From an uncultured Clostridia bacterium (lineage in GTDB: Bacteria; Bacillota; Clostridia; Christensenellales; UBA1242): a stretch of 40,260 bases of DNA. Where the stretch lies: the NCBI GenBank assembly GCA_944349615.1, contig CALVNK010000004.1, positions 1 through 40,260 on the forward strand. The letters run 5' to 3'. Below are positions 14,906 to 29,900 of the stretch, piece by piece. The translations under genes and the position numbers were made by a program. The first letter of the stretch is position 1; each line of letters begins with the position of its first letter. The notes under the pieces were generated by a model. That model had not been told where the DNA came from. It searched no databases and saw nothing but the letters and a program-made list of their open reading frames with translations.

Positions 14906-17900
14906 ATGTTAAGAAAAGTTTTGAAAAGTATCGCGGGAATATCAGTCATGCTTTTACTTGCTGGTATTTTTTGTATGATACCATCATTTTCAAAGGAACT
15001 TTTAAATCAAAAGTCGCAGTCTGTGATTAGTATTGATAGTGATCTAACTAATGCAGACAATGTAAGTACAGACAGTATTTTTAATGCAAACTCTTCAAGC
15101 ATTAGTTCTATCACTGGAAGTTGGCAAAACGCAATTCAAAATGCCGACACTTCTGTATCTTTATCAAAAGTAACATACAATAACGAAACAGTCAATGGAT
15201 ATACATTTTATGGTCTTGAAAATGTATATGAAATAAGTTCTGCAAAACAACTTGCATTACTTGCCTATTATGTAAATTCTGGAAATGCCACATATAACTC
15301 GACTAATGTTGTATATATCTTAACTGCAAATATCGATCTTGGCTCAAAATTATGGACACCGATAGGAACTTATAGTCATCCATTCAATGCAACCTTTATA
15401 GGTGCAGGTCATAAAATATCAAATGTACGTGTAAATGACTTAACTGTAGAATCTGGAACTAACAACGGTGCCGGTCTTTTCGGCAATGTTTATCAAGGAA
15501 ATATTTCTGACCTAGTACTCGGCGGAACATATTCAATAGACACTACACACCAACAAGGAAACCTAGTTGGACGCCTTGCTGGACAAGTAATAAATTGTTA
15601 TCTTTCTTCAGAATTTAAAAGCAATATCACCAACAGCATTGGCTTTTTGGTTGGAGGAGTAGGAATAACAAATGTTTTTTCAGGCACAACTCTAAATGGC
15701 ATAGATGGTGAATCTGCCAAACCAGTGACTGCTATTGGTGCAACCTATACAGAGGATGGAGGGAATTTTACTGTAACAGAAGATACAGAAAATAAAGGTT
15801 TTATGCATAGTTACTACATAAGTAAAACAAACCCTGAGAAAGAAAAATATAATTCTGTTCCTTCTTTCTATATTGCAAATAATAACGGACAACAAAATTG
15901 GTACAATGGAAACGTCTACAGGATGATCAATGGCACTACAAATAACCCTATCTATACAAATGCTAAACCAGCTTTAAGAGAAAGTGCAAAAGAAGGAGAA
16001 GTTTATCCACTCTATGTTGGATATAAAGCAAAGAATCTGCCAACAGGCGAGCCAACAAGCAGTGGAGTTACTGAAATAGAATTTGAAAATGCGACAATAA
16101 CTCATACATTTGATTATGAATATGGAACTAGAACAATAACACTAACTGATATTAAATACGATCAATCTTTTGTAGAATTCTTTAAAGAAAGACCTCAGTA
16201 TCAACAAAGATTAGGCTATGACTTTTCAACATTGAATAATTCAGATCAAGACAACCTCAATAAAAAAATATTTAATGTTGGCTATCCTGTTGCAAACGGA
16301 ACAAGTACTTTTACTTGGACTGCAGAAGAAGAAAAAAAGAATATAAATCTTCAACTTGTAACCGGTGTAAATAGTGATCCCGGTTCAGATACCGAAGATT
16401 TTACAAATTTGCCAACAAATGGACAACTGATCGTTTCTAATATAAGCAATTTGAAAAATTATCTAGAAAACCAAGACCAAGGAATAAAATTAAATAAGCA
16501 TAGTTTTAATAGTAATTATTCAGTAGAACTACAAGGTATAACTTCAGGTAGTGTAAGTTTTAATATAACCATACTTGCAGGATATAGTTTACAAATTGAT
16601 AAAAAGGATTCATCAGTTGCTGATGATGATGATTCATCAGTTGCCTTTGACGGATCTTCTATTACAGCAACAGGAAAACATGACGAAGAGAATGGTTATC
16701 AAACTAGTGGCAAACAACAAGACTCATACAATTTAATTACAGGAAGCCATTCTTTTGATACTTTAGATAATGGAAACAAAGTCTATACAATAACAATCGA
16801 TAATATTGTAGGAGAAGGCGGAACACTAAAAATTAGAGTTGTAAGAGATTCGATTGAAACTCAGTTAAAAATCAACTTACAATCTATAAATGGAAACCTT
16901 CCAAATACTCCACCGGAGCTTAAAGCATATTATACAATCACCGGGCTTGATACAGATAAAAACGGTTTAGACGATCAATTTGAATTATGTGCAGAAGGAA
17001 ATCATAGTGGCAATTATGTGAAAGGAGTGTTTACTATAGATTTTTCTTATAAAATGGACCAAAATATCACGATTACTGTAGAGTTAACTAATTCAAATGA
17101 TGGATTTTATATTTTGAGAGCAAATGAAACTCTTAAAGAGAAAGTTAACATAAAACCTACACCTGGCAATGCATCAACAGAGGGTAGTTTTTTTGATAAA
17201 TACGCTAAAAACATAAACTTTAATACAACTATAGATTATCCAAGTTCGTCATATCAAAATGTTACAGAAGGCGATAATAAAAAAATAAATAATTATTTTG
17301 AGATTGTTGTTGGTCTTGCACAAACGGCAGTTCAATTTGAATACTATGTTGGAGAGAGTAAAATTACAAGTGAAGGCGGTGATTATTCAGATATCCAGAC
17401 TAGTATAAATAGTTCAAATAATAATGGTGAATTAAGTGGCGGAACAGGTGTTCCAGGTAATTCCAGTGATAGTCTTGTATTCGTAGGGTTGTCATCTACT
17501 GTGGACAATTTCTATGTTCGTACAAATGGTAAATATGATTTAGATAGAATAGTTATAGGAAATCAAACAATTAATAAAGATGAGTCGAAGGAGCCGGATT
17601 ATGGTAAATATACATACATTTTATCAAATGGACTTATATTAACTGAAGCTTACAGCAACACCAAAGAAGCAAACTATATCGTAAAAATTTACCTAAAGGA
17701 AAGAGAGCATTTTTTCAAAGACGCGAAGGTGACTTTTAAAGCGGATGGAGATGATTTGTATAGTGATTTAGGGCTTTCTTCTTCAAATTTTAGTGATTTA
17801 TTTAAACTAAACATTACAAATACTACAAATAATTCTTCAGATAGTGGTTTTAATTATAAAAATGGTGATAAGATTTCTCTTAAAATCACTTTAAAAGAAA

Positions 17901-20900
17901 AGGCAAGAAAAATTTTCTATATTAACATAGATAATTTTATAGATATCGACGAAAGTGCTTATGATGTCTATACTGGTGGCGGAGATCAATCAAATAATGA
18001 AGGATATCAATTAGCATCCACTCCTAATGTGAAAGATAATGGCAATGGCGTGTATACAATCACTTTTACTGCAGGTACTTTTGATTTTAATTTTATATTT
18101 AATCTCACCTATAAAACCATTACAGGCAGTGTAGTTGGCGCAAAGGATATTGATGGAAATGATGTTAACGATAGTAGAATTGAGGAAAATCCACGCAATT
18201 TTAAATTGAAATATAATTATGACACCGAAGAAAAAAATCTAGATAAAAATTATACTTTGAATGTTGTAAGTAAGTTTGAAAATATCAGCATTTTCCAAAA
18301 ATACTATCTACTTGGATGGTATTTAGTAAATGGCGAAGTTGCGCTTACAGACAACTCAAATGTAAGGGCGATAATAGGCGGAGAAGGTGGCTTAAATAGT
18401 TATTATACAAGCGCTGAAGGACTTGAGTTTGTATATGGCAAAACTTTGAATAATAAGGCTAGTTTTACATTCAATCTTTACGCTGCAGTTGGCGAGCGTA
18501 CAATACAAGTCGAATATGATTATGAAAAACCTTTACAAGGACAAGGCGAGATATGTGAAGAAAAAGACTACGCGACCGACAACTTACATAAAAAAGGAGA
18601 TAGTTTTACTTACCCAGAAGAAGAAGGTTATTCTATACTAGATCAAGTATTTGTAAATCTCGGACATAATGTAAGCGGATATACTTTAACTCTGCTTGAC
18701 GCAAACGGCGATGAACTTGAAGGTTTCACATTGCCTACAACCAAAATTTCACTTGACAAAACTCCTAACCCAACTTTAACATATTTTGATGAAAACTGGT
18801 GGAATATCTGGGCAGGTGGCAACTACAGCAATGGATTGCAGGCTTGGTCAGGTTTATACAATGATGGTGAAAGCGATGAAAAAAACAACGATTCAACAAG
18901 AAAAATAAGAATAACTTATCTATGGGAACCTATTCGGTATAACCTCCAAATTGACGGACAAGAAACATATATCACAATCGGTTTAGAGATAACAGCCGAA
19001 GATGATGGTTCTAGAACAGGAACAGCAAAATATCAAATTTTAGAAGAAAATGATGTACTTCTTGAAATCACAGGTGGAAAAGAACCTGGTTATACCGCTG
19101 TTTCATTCAATATCTTCAATATCTATCAACAATCACAAGGCCCTGTCTTTAATTGGAAATTTGGAAGTGAAGAAGGATATACCTTAAGTATAGCCAAATT
19201 TAAAGAGTTGATTAACCAAGAATGCTGGTATAAAAACAGCGATTCTTGCGTAATAAAAATTTCAACTCAAAGAGTTGGCGCGCATTTTAAGGTTTATATA
19301 GAGCAATCAGAAGAAAATTATTATCAACTTGCATGGAAGGAAGAAGAAGAATGGGATAGCGAAGAAGAAAAAGAAAAATACAGTTTAAAAAATGTGATTA
19401 AAGATAAAGATGGTAAAATTATATCGGGAACAAATGAGTATGGCGGAATAGATGAAAAAGGGATATTTATTTATGTAACTTATGGAAGTGCAGATGGCGA
19501 AAATGCAATCACTCAAGATGATATCAATTGGACTAATGGAGCACCAAAATATTCGCTTGCAAATGTACTACCAAATAATATTGCTAAATTTATCAACTTT
19601 ACAAGAAGCGGATATGAAGTAAATAAAATCTATACTTCTGACTATTATTTAATAGATGCGGGGGTAAATTTTGTTAATATTGTTGAGGGTGCCCAGTATA
19701 CCTATACCGAAGATCAAACAGTTTCTATTCGCTGGACTTATGTCAAGGCAACAGTTAGTGCTCAAATAGAAAAAGAGGAGGATGTAAAAAACGTTTCAAT
19801 TCTTGCACTTTTAAATAGTCATAAGTTAACAAAAAATGCAACTATTACTGATGCAAAAGGCAACACTTATACAGATAGTGAAATAACTGAAAAACCTATT
19901 GAAAATGGTGATAGTGTTATTGCTTATGGCTTTAATGTTTATATTCTTAAAGAAGACGGCTCTTATGAGAAAGAAGATTTGAATTCTAGTTCTATTTATC
20001 AATTCAATTTAAATCTATTCAATAAAGCAGGGCAGTATCAAGTCAAATTTTATGTTACATTAAACGATTACTATGGTACAAAAAAATACACTGTTGAAAG
20101 TAATGCATTAAAGTTTACTGTACAACGAAATTATTTTGTCTTCACTAAATGTGAATATGACGAAAAAGGAGACATAGTAATAGTATATGATGACGAAGGA
20201 AACGAAATTGTAGGCAATCATATAGTATCTGCATATTCAGGCACAAATAAGTTCCATGCAACGACTGCTGGAGAAGGATATGACGATTTAAACAAATTCG
20301 GTCAGGTATACTTTGCTCTCAATTGGGACTCAAGTAAAGTGACTGAAAGCAGTGCAAAGAGATTTAACTTTGAAGAGTTCTTCCTTTCAAGCAATACCGA
20401 CCTTTCAATTTCAGGTGACTATAGCGTTAAAGATGCAAGAGATTTAAAGGTAACAATCAATAGCAATACATTTAATAGAGTGAATAGCATCAACGGTTAT
20501 GCAGTTAGTGCAACTACAAACTGGGCAGACCTTGTTGTTGACGTGTTTGCAGAAGAAGGCGTTTATACTCATGTTGCAAAGGGTCTTGTAAACATTGTAA
20601 AAGCAAGATTTACTATAAATTTTGGCACATCTTCATCATTTTACTTTGACGGAGTTGAAACAGTAGTATATATGTCTGACAATTCTTTCACATTCAATGT
20701 TGGAGATGTGAACTTCTCATACAAGCTTGATCGAATTATCTATACAGGTGGGGAATATGCCGAGAACCATACATTTAAAAATCCATCACTAGATATGGGA
20801 TTTAAGGTAATAGATCTTTCAATTAAAGAGATTAAAGAGAATTCTTCAACTAATGATGAAAGCCTAGAAAATTTCGAATATAGTTTAGTGGGTACATTTA

Positions 20901-23900
20901 CGCTCTATGACTCTGACAGCGCAATCAAGAAAAACTATCAAACTGCCTATATCACTTCAGATTCTACGGGTACACTTTTAGATACTCTGCAAACTATATA
21001 TGGCGATCAGATTGAGAATTTGATAATTGAGAATTTGATACTTGAAAGTGTAAGTGTAGATGGCAGTACGATAGTGACAGATGACCTTCTTACTGGCTCA
21101 TTCGAAGGTGAGTTTGGTACATATTCAGTTGGAAATGATGTGTTATTCAGTTTTGTAGGCAATCATACACCAAAATTAACAATCTACTTTAATCAAGACA
21201 TAATAAGTGCAAACAAAGTTTCTTATACAGTACAAGTTTATATCACAACTTCAAGAAGCAGTCACTTAAGTATGCTTGCATTCCATAATTCAAACAATGT
21301 AAACGACTATCTTGGTTATTTTGATACAACTTATCAATCAGAAGATCCCTCAGAAGATCCCTTTGTTTTAGATCAAGAAGTATCTGGCGGAGATAACATT
21401 TTACAGACCACTTATGCAGTACTCTCAGATGTGAGAAAGGTGACTGTCGACTATAACGGCGGATATAACAGGCTTAATGGTGATGAAAATCAAATAACTA
21501 AGCAAATTTTCTATGTTTCATATAATGGTGGCACTTTCAGTTTGCCGACACCAGCCTTTAACTATTCCGGGATGTCATTCAATGGATATAGTTATGAAGG
21601 CGAAAATAACGAAAACGCTGACCCTAAATTTTCAGGCTCTATTGCAGATGGCTTTAAACTCAATGTAACTAAAGGCGGAAACAGTGTGACGCTTTTTGCT
21701 AAATGGAAACTTGAGTCAGTTGCGGGTGAACAAATTAAGAAAGAGTTTTCATTCTATACTTCAATAAATCCGGGAGAAATAAAACTTAAAGATATACTAA
21801 AACTTGAAGAATTATCTCAAGGTAAATTTACCTATGAGTTTAAGAAAAAGAATGATGACAATGTAACATTCACCTATATTGGCGACAATGATTCTTCGTC
21901 AGGTGCATTTACTATTTGCGACAAGAGCGGATGGCTTTCAAGTAAACTAGATGGACAATACACTCTTACAGTGACTATAGAATATAGTGATGGAACTCAA
22001 GATGGTTCTTATGAGGTTTCAAAACCCTTTAATGTAACTTTAAATATCACAAAAAATGTGGTAGGAATTGAAAAGACAAGTGACGATCTTACTTTCAATA
22101 ATGCAGATCAAAAAACAGAAGTTGATATCAATATTCTTGGCAATAATGACAGCGTCACAGCGTCTATTACACTTGAAGATCTACTTAAAAATGCAACTAC
22201 TACAATAGACACCTATGGCATTGAAGTTGTTTTGGAATATAAAACTGGTCAAAACGCTGAATGTGAAGAAATATATGAAACAAATGATCGAATTGAAAAA
22301 GCTGGAAAATACAGAGTTACAATATCAATCAACTCAAAATATACTGATATATATAATTTAAATGAAAATAAATCTAAAATATATATAGTAGTAAATAAGT
22401 ATGATCTCAATATCAACCTTGAAGAATATGCAAATCAGGTGACACTTTGGAAATATTTCGGTGAAAAAGAGCCTGAACTAAAAAAAGATATTACTGTTGC
22501 GACTCCGACTTTAAAAAAAGATACCGTCAATATCACTTTTGTTAGAGTTGAAGGCGAGGCGATAAGGCAGTACACCTATATTTCTGCCACTATTACAAAC
22601 GACGATGACAAGAGAGATTATAATCTTATATTTGATCCTGAGACATTTACTTCTAAGTTTGTGATTAAGGCTCCACAAAATGCAATATTGTATATTGAAA
22701 TGAGTGATACTCTAAACTATATCTACAATGGTCAGAAACTTGGCAATATTCAAACAGTATACGAAGATAGAAACTTTAAAGTCGTAGGCATGGCTGGAAC
22801 ACTTCGAGTTGAACAGACTTTTAAGTTATACTATCTAGCTACAGGTCAAAAGATCGATATCCCTGAAGTAGAGAGGGAGACCTATGCTGGATATATAAAC
22901 TTCTCATCTGATAAAGATCTTTCTCAAAACGCAGGCTCATATTCGCTCAATGTTGCCTTGTCGTCTAGTGACCAAGCTGACAATTGGAACGGCGTTGTAT
23001 TTTCTAGCGAAAGCCAAACAAATCAATATAATAAGATTGTTGTAAATCAAAGAGAAATCCATGTAGATGGCGGAAGCATGGTATTCAACCAAAGGAGAGA
23101 GTTTACATATGATACCAGTGCAACCAACTACGCAAGTTTGAATATTCAAGGATATAATGAAACAAATCAGTCGGGAATTGTGGCTGGTGATACAATCATT
23201 TTTACAGGACAATTGTCAAGCAGTGAGGTTGGGCAATATTCCTATTACAGTCCTGACAATACCGGTGAAAATTGGATTAGTCTTACAATTGATAATGCAA
23301 ACTACACAATTTTTATAAGTGAAGGATTTGTATTCTCAATCACTCCATCCGATGCCGAAATATCGCTAAATGCAACAACGACAAAGTTCGATTATGGAAC
23401 ATTTAGAAAAAATGAAACTGGCGCAAATGACTTAAGTGACTTACTTGAAAATATTAAAAACAAACTTGAGCTTAGTTTAAATATCATTACAAGCGAAGCG
23501 GGCGACGCAGGCGAAGGTGCAGAGTCAGAAAGTGCAAGCACGCTCGTCGCAGTCGCAGAAGAATATTATACAATTGAAAGCGTTTCAGTAACAGGCGCAC
23601 AATTTTCAAGTGGTAGATATCTAAAGAGTGGTAGCTATGCCTTTATGTTTACAGTTACATCGTCAAACTTTAATTTTGGCAAAGATGCGTCAAGCGCAAA
23701 CGAAGGACTTTACATTAAAACCTTTGAAATAACTGTCACAGTCGATAAAATTGAAATCACCATTTCAAATAGACCTGGCACTATTATCACAAAGGTATAT
23801 GATCACAATGTCAATGTGATTGATAAATTTGTAAATAATCAAAATGTAAACCAAGCGCAAGGCTTCTATATTACATCAGAAGGAAGTATCTTAGAAGGCG

Positions 23901-26900
23901 ATACAATTTCAGTTGTGAGTGCCAAGTATAAAGACAAAAAGATCGGCTCAAACAAGGAGATTGTAATTGTATATGGAAACGATTATGAAAATTATGAGAT
24001 CAACGACTCAGGACTTAAAGGTGAAATTACGTCAGTTGCAATCACCTTTAAGACAAATCTCAATACTATAACTTTCGTAGACAGAATAACTTTAACTAAT
24101 GGCGATTTCACTGTCACTTATACTGGCGACATGTCTGAATTTATAGAAACACTTATTTCAAATTATGCTCAAAAACGCGGTTATAAGCAAATTGCATGGA
24201 AATATAATGGCGTCACCATTACAGCATTGAAAGAAAATGTAGGTGCAGATGAAACAAGTTTTGATACATTCATCGGTCAAGCAGTTGCAGGCAACAGCAC
24301 GGGCGGAATTACACTTAATGCAAAGTGGCAAATTCAAAGTTATACTGTGACTTTTGAGTTTGACAGCGATAAAGTTTATATAAAAGAAAATTTAACAAAC
24401 AACAAATTAACAGTTGATTACTGGACATCCTTTACAGGTGACGACAAGATCACTTTCTCTATTAATCCAGGATATGTGCTTAATGGTGTTAACATTTCAT
24501 ATGAACCAGACATTGTTGCTGGTGAAGGAGAAAATGAAATTTTAAACACCGTAGGTATTGGCAAAAGAGACACTAACTCGTTTGAAATTGTGAATATAAT
24601 CAGCGATGTGAAGATCACTATTGCAGTAAGAGAAATTCAAGTGCTTATCATCATTAACACTAATGAGCCTAAAATTAATGAGAATGAATATTTTGCAAGT
24701 GAGTTTGTAGATAATAGCGATAACGATTGGACTGATGCAAATAATCAGTGGGCTTCAAAGGAACGTGTGCTATCATACTCAGAGCTTTTTGGCAAGGATC
24801 TTCCTGTAGTACAAATCACTCAAGAGAATACCTATGATTTTCTCAACTGGACACTAAACGATCTTGTAAGCAGTGCTAGCAGCATTTGGGCAAGAATAGG
24901 CGGAGATAGTTTTGTCGAAGACAATATCGAAACAGGCTTTACTTTCAAGGCAAATTGGACAGAAGCGCCTCTTACAATCACAATAAATGGCACAGAACAA
25001 ACAAAATCAATCGAAGTCACTAAGATCGACGGCGAATTTGAAACTAAAATCACAATTCAAGATGGCGTTTACAATATTCACTATAACGATCAAATAAAAA
25101 TTGATATCGTTGCAAACGACTGGTGGAAAGTTTCTTCCTATACAGAGGGCACGGGCGACGCCCAAACAGAAACGACAGCAAACGGTCGGACATCATATAC
25201 AATAGAAGAGTTTACTGCTTTAAAAAACCTTGTGTATAATTTAAATATCCAGCCAATCAACATCACCTTTACTCCAACCTATCAGACTCCTAAAGGATCA
25301 AGCGTAACGAATGCAGTCTCTATCTCGCAAAAGGAGTATGATTTTGAATCGCTACAAAATCTAACTATTCAAGATATCGGCACATATACGCTCACTGACG
25401 GCACTTACACGCATGTAAAATGGAAGTACACTACTTCTAATGGAGAAGAAAAAGATTTAGAATTTTCTAAATCTATTAAAGGGTTTATTGAAGATAATGG
25501 CGGTGTACCTACACAAGATAGAGAGTATGAACTCTCAGCATATTTTGAAGGATGCAAATATACTATTACATTAATCCCAACTGACAAAAACGGTGAAGGG
25601 ACAATTGACGGACAAGAAACTTATGAAACAACTCAAATTTATGGAGAACCTATCACTTTCCCAACTGTGACCTTGCCAGTAGGAAGACATTTGGCATACT
25701 GGACAATTAATAAAAACGTTGAAGACAGTGACACATTTGAGACTGGAGATATATTTACTTTGACAACTCCTAAAAGCGACCTTACAATTACACTCTATGC
25801 CGTATATAATGATAATATCTATACAGTAACAATAAATTACGACACCGCTCATGTAAACAAAGTGACTATTAATGAGACAGACTACACGACAGAAGTGACA
25901 AATGGACAGATAATATTAGAAGGTGACAGCGGTGTGGTACACGGACAGACAAGAGTGCTAGTTTTTGATTTTGATACAGGCTACACATTTGATGATTATT
26001 CTTTCAGCCTTGGCGAAGGCAATGCAAACGTGACTCTCGACAAAGAAACATCCAAAGCGACACTAGCCAATATCCTTTCAGATATTACGATCACCATCAC
26101 TGTAACGGAAAAGGAATATACTGTCACTATAGATCGCTCTACTGCTGAGCAAAACTATGAAAGCATAACTCGAGAAGAGGAGGAGATCTACAATTTTACC
26201 ATCTTCTATCTTGACGACATTGCAGATATTCTTAATGGTATAACATTTAACAGATACAACTACACACCAGACAAAATTATTGTAGCAGACTCTGATGGTG
26301 TTTTTGCGACCTATTCTAATTCCGAAGAACCTTGGACGGCTGTAGAAGGAATTTATTCCCAGAACGGAAAATATATAAACGACTCCGATTTGGAAATCAA
26401 AGTTGTTTGGGCGAAAAACAATAGTAATTATATAAGCGGTACAGTCACGCCAGTGGAAGGTTTAGTTTATAATGGTTTAGAGCAAACCGTAGCCACAAGT
26501 ACATGGAAAAGTGAAAATCCAGAAGATATTGACAAAACGCTTCAATTAAACACAATCCTTGCAAACGGCGACCAGATAATAAGACTATATTATACAGTGG
26601 ATGGGTTAAGCGGAGTTTATGAGAATAATCTTAATCTCAATTTAAAAAATACAATAAACGCAAAAGCAACATTGACGGCGGTAATTCAAGACACTCTCAA
26701 CCCTACCTTTACATATACAGTTACAGCAAGCACTTCTGCTAATGTAGTTATATCAAAAAGTGATATTGTTATCACCGGTGCAAATGTAGTAAGTTATTAT
26801 ACCGGCAGTTCACAAATAGCGCAAACAGATGATTACTCTCAAGGCGGGTTTACTTATACTGGTGGAGAGGATATCACCGAACTTCAATTTTTAAGAGTAG

Positions 26901-29900
26901 AAATAGTTGATGCAAGCGAGCAATATAATGTCGGAGCAGATTATCAGGTAAGATATCTCTTTACCGGACGAGGAATCAACATTTCAAACTATAACGGTCT
27001 TAGACAACAGAATGCATATTATGTATATGAGCCAAGTGATGTGAAGGCGACAATTGTGCATTCAACATTCACCGTTGCTGTTTCTGGAATGGGTTTTGAA
27101 ATAGGAACCGCTCACGCTGTCAATATTGGCGAGATCACCTTCCCTGACTATTTAAACAATGGTTTTAGAGTAAGCACAATTTCAATTTCCACAAATGGCT
27201 ATGAAGCAAAAGAATACACAGGCACAGACAATTTTGATGCAAGTTATACAGTGCTTAATAACAACGATGATGAGGTATCCAGCAATTTCCAAATCGAAAT
27301 CACAGGATCATTTGAAATCGAGGACGATGAAGAAGGATACAAAATAAGCACTGTAGCAAAATATCTTGACCTAACAGATAAAGAAAATCCAAGCCTCTCG
27401 GACATTGAAGGGTACACAATATCTATAACAGATGCCTATGTTGGTACCAGTTATGAGGACCTATCGTCTATAGATACTTACAATTGGATCATAGGCAATA
27501 CGCTTATGCTTACAATCTATAACAACAATACAGAAAATCCTATAATTATATTTAATAAAACCCAAAATCCACTCTTCGAGTTTGTAATTTCTGATGGCAT
27601 GAGTGTACTTCGCTGGACAGATGACGAGTACTCGGCAAGTGAGGCAAAGACCTATCTTGACGCTCTTACTAAAGAAAGTGCAAGGAATTATCAAGAAAGT
27701 TTCAACAGTGCAAAGAATGTAGTTGTACTTCTTACAGACTTTAAAGCAATCAACTTCTCACTCGGCGACAAGGGTGGCGAGCAAGACACTAAGTACATGA
27801 AAGCAGGCGAGACGGCAACATACAATCTTCTTCCTGCAAACAAATGGACAGGTTTTGTTGCAAACGGCTGGATGAGTGCAAACTCTCAAGTGACCACTAG
27901 TGGCTTTGATGTGGCTGTTTCAGATAATGCAGATATAACTGCCGTTACTCTGACTATGGAATGGTCGCTTGCAGATATAATTATCAGTGGATCTACCCAA
28001 AGCATTACTAGGAGTGCAAAAACAGACCTAGACGCAGATATTGACAAGATTGCCTATAGCGATATTATCACAGGCATAGACAACAACAATAGTGCAATAA
28101 CCTATACCTATGTATTCTCTAGAAATGGACAGAATTTGACTTCAAATAATGCACCCCTTCTTGTGCCTGCAAACACTCAAAGTGAGGGACAGTATACCTT
28201 GACTGTTACGGCAGGGTATAGCAACTATGTGACAAAGAGCGCGTCAGTCAACTTTACTCTCAATATTACAAAATTGAAACTTGATATAGCAGGTGTCACC
28301 CTTAGCGAAACAAGCTTAAGTTATGCAAACTATGACTATGCACAATCAATCACTGCAACACTAGGCGATTATGGAGAATCTGCTTTAAACAAACTTATAA
28401 ACGCAAGCGAAACACAATCAATCTACTTTACATTGGGTGTAGACAAGATTATAAATGCTGGCACATACAATCTTGTATTACATGTAAATGAAGATATATT
28501 TAATTCTATTGAAAGTGAACCGCTTGAAAATAGGACGTTTAATATAACAATCAACAAGGCAACGGTTACAATAACTAATACCTATCTTGAGTCTATTAAT
28601 ATAGCCAGCAAGCCTTTTGGTACTATTGATCCGTCATTTACATTCAATTATCGTGTTGCTTTTGAGTCAACAAGCACAACTGAAAGCATAGTGATTAGGC
28701 TTGAAAGAGACCCTGGCGAAACCTGCGGAGAATATTCTTTCACAAGTGCAATTTGTACATCTTCAAGCAATTTTGTGATTGAAATGGAAGCAGGGCTTGC
28801 CTTTACAATTGACCCGAGCGATGCGACGCTTTTGGTTTCCTTTGACAATTTGAAACGCGAGTATAACAGTGAAAATGCAACATTGACAATCACATTCGAT
28901 GAAGAAAATAACGTTTGGACAATATCTAGTGACAACAACGGTACGCAAAGAAAGATCTCGCTTTCAATAAGGGCTGAAGATGAAGACGGAACAACAACAA
29001 TCTCTGCACTCAATACAGAGTTATATCGCATTGCTCTCAATGGAATTACAATAGGCGTAGAGAATGCAGAAAATGCCGGCGACTACACAGTGTTCACAGT
29101 AAGTGTTACTGATGGCGCAAACTTTAAACAAGAAAATATCGAAGTCAGCGGAAGTTTGACTATAACAAAAAAGGCACTCGTCATTGCGTCTGTTACTAAG
29201 ACCTTTGATAGAAATGCAACCTTCTCAAGTACCGTCACTCAGTTTGCAAACCTTGAAACAGGCGACAATATCACTCTAAGTGGTAATTTTGCTCAAGTTA
29301 CTGTCGGGACAAACATCGCTCTATCAGACTTAGCGCTTTCAGGAGATGACGCGGGCAACTATACGATTGCAAACGCTGATACAATTCGTGGATCAATTGT
29401 CGCACTCAATGTGACACAAGCATCCATGACTTTAAATCAAAACACATTCACCTATGGTACGCTTAACAAAGATTTGACGATAACACGATTGCTTTCACTT
29501 TCAAGCAATGCGACAGTTGTTGTTACGAGCGGAGAAAATGATGACCTTCAAAGCGGAGAAAATAATGACTTTCAAAATGGCTACCTCTCTATTGAAAGTT
29601 GGCAAGTTGACCCAGCAAATCTCTCAACTGGGGGCTATTTGAAAGTAGGAGAAATAAGCCTTACATTCACAATCTCATCAAAAAACTTCTCATTCAATGG
29701 GAATCCTTCAATGCAGGTTAGTGCAAATGTGACAATAAATGAGAAAGAACTTGACCTATCAAAACTTGTCATCGCTAAAAACTACGATGGCGATACAAAT
29801 ATGCCATCAAGTCTTAATACATCGGTTGCAGGCTTTGGACTTATGAGCGATGATGACGTAAGCATTGATAAAGAAAACAGTTGTTACCAAAGTTCGCTTT

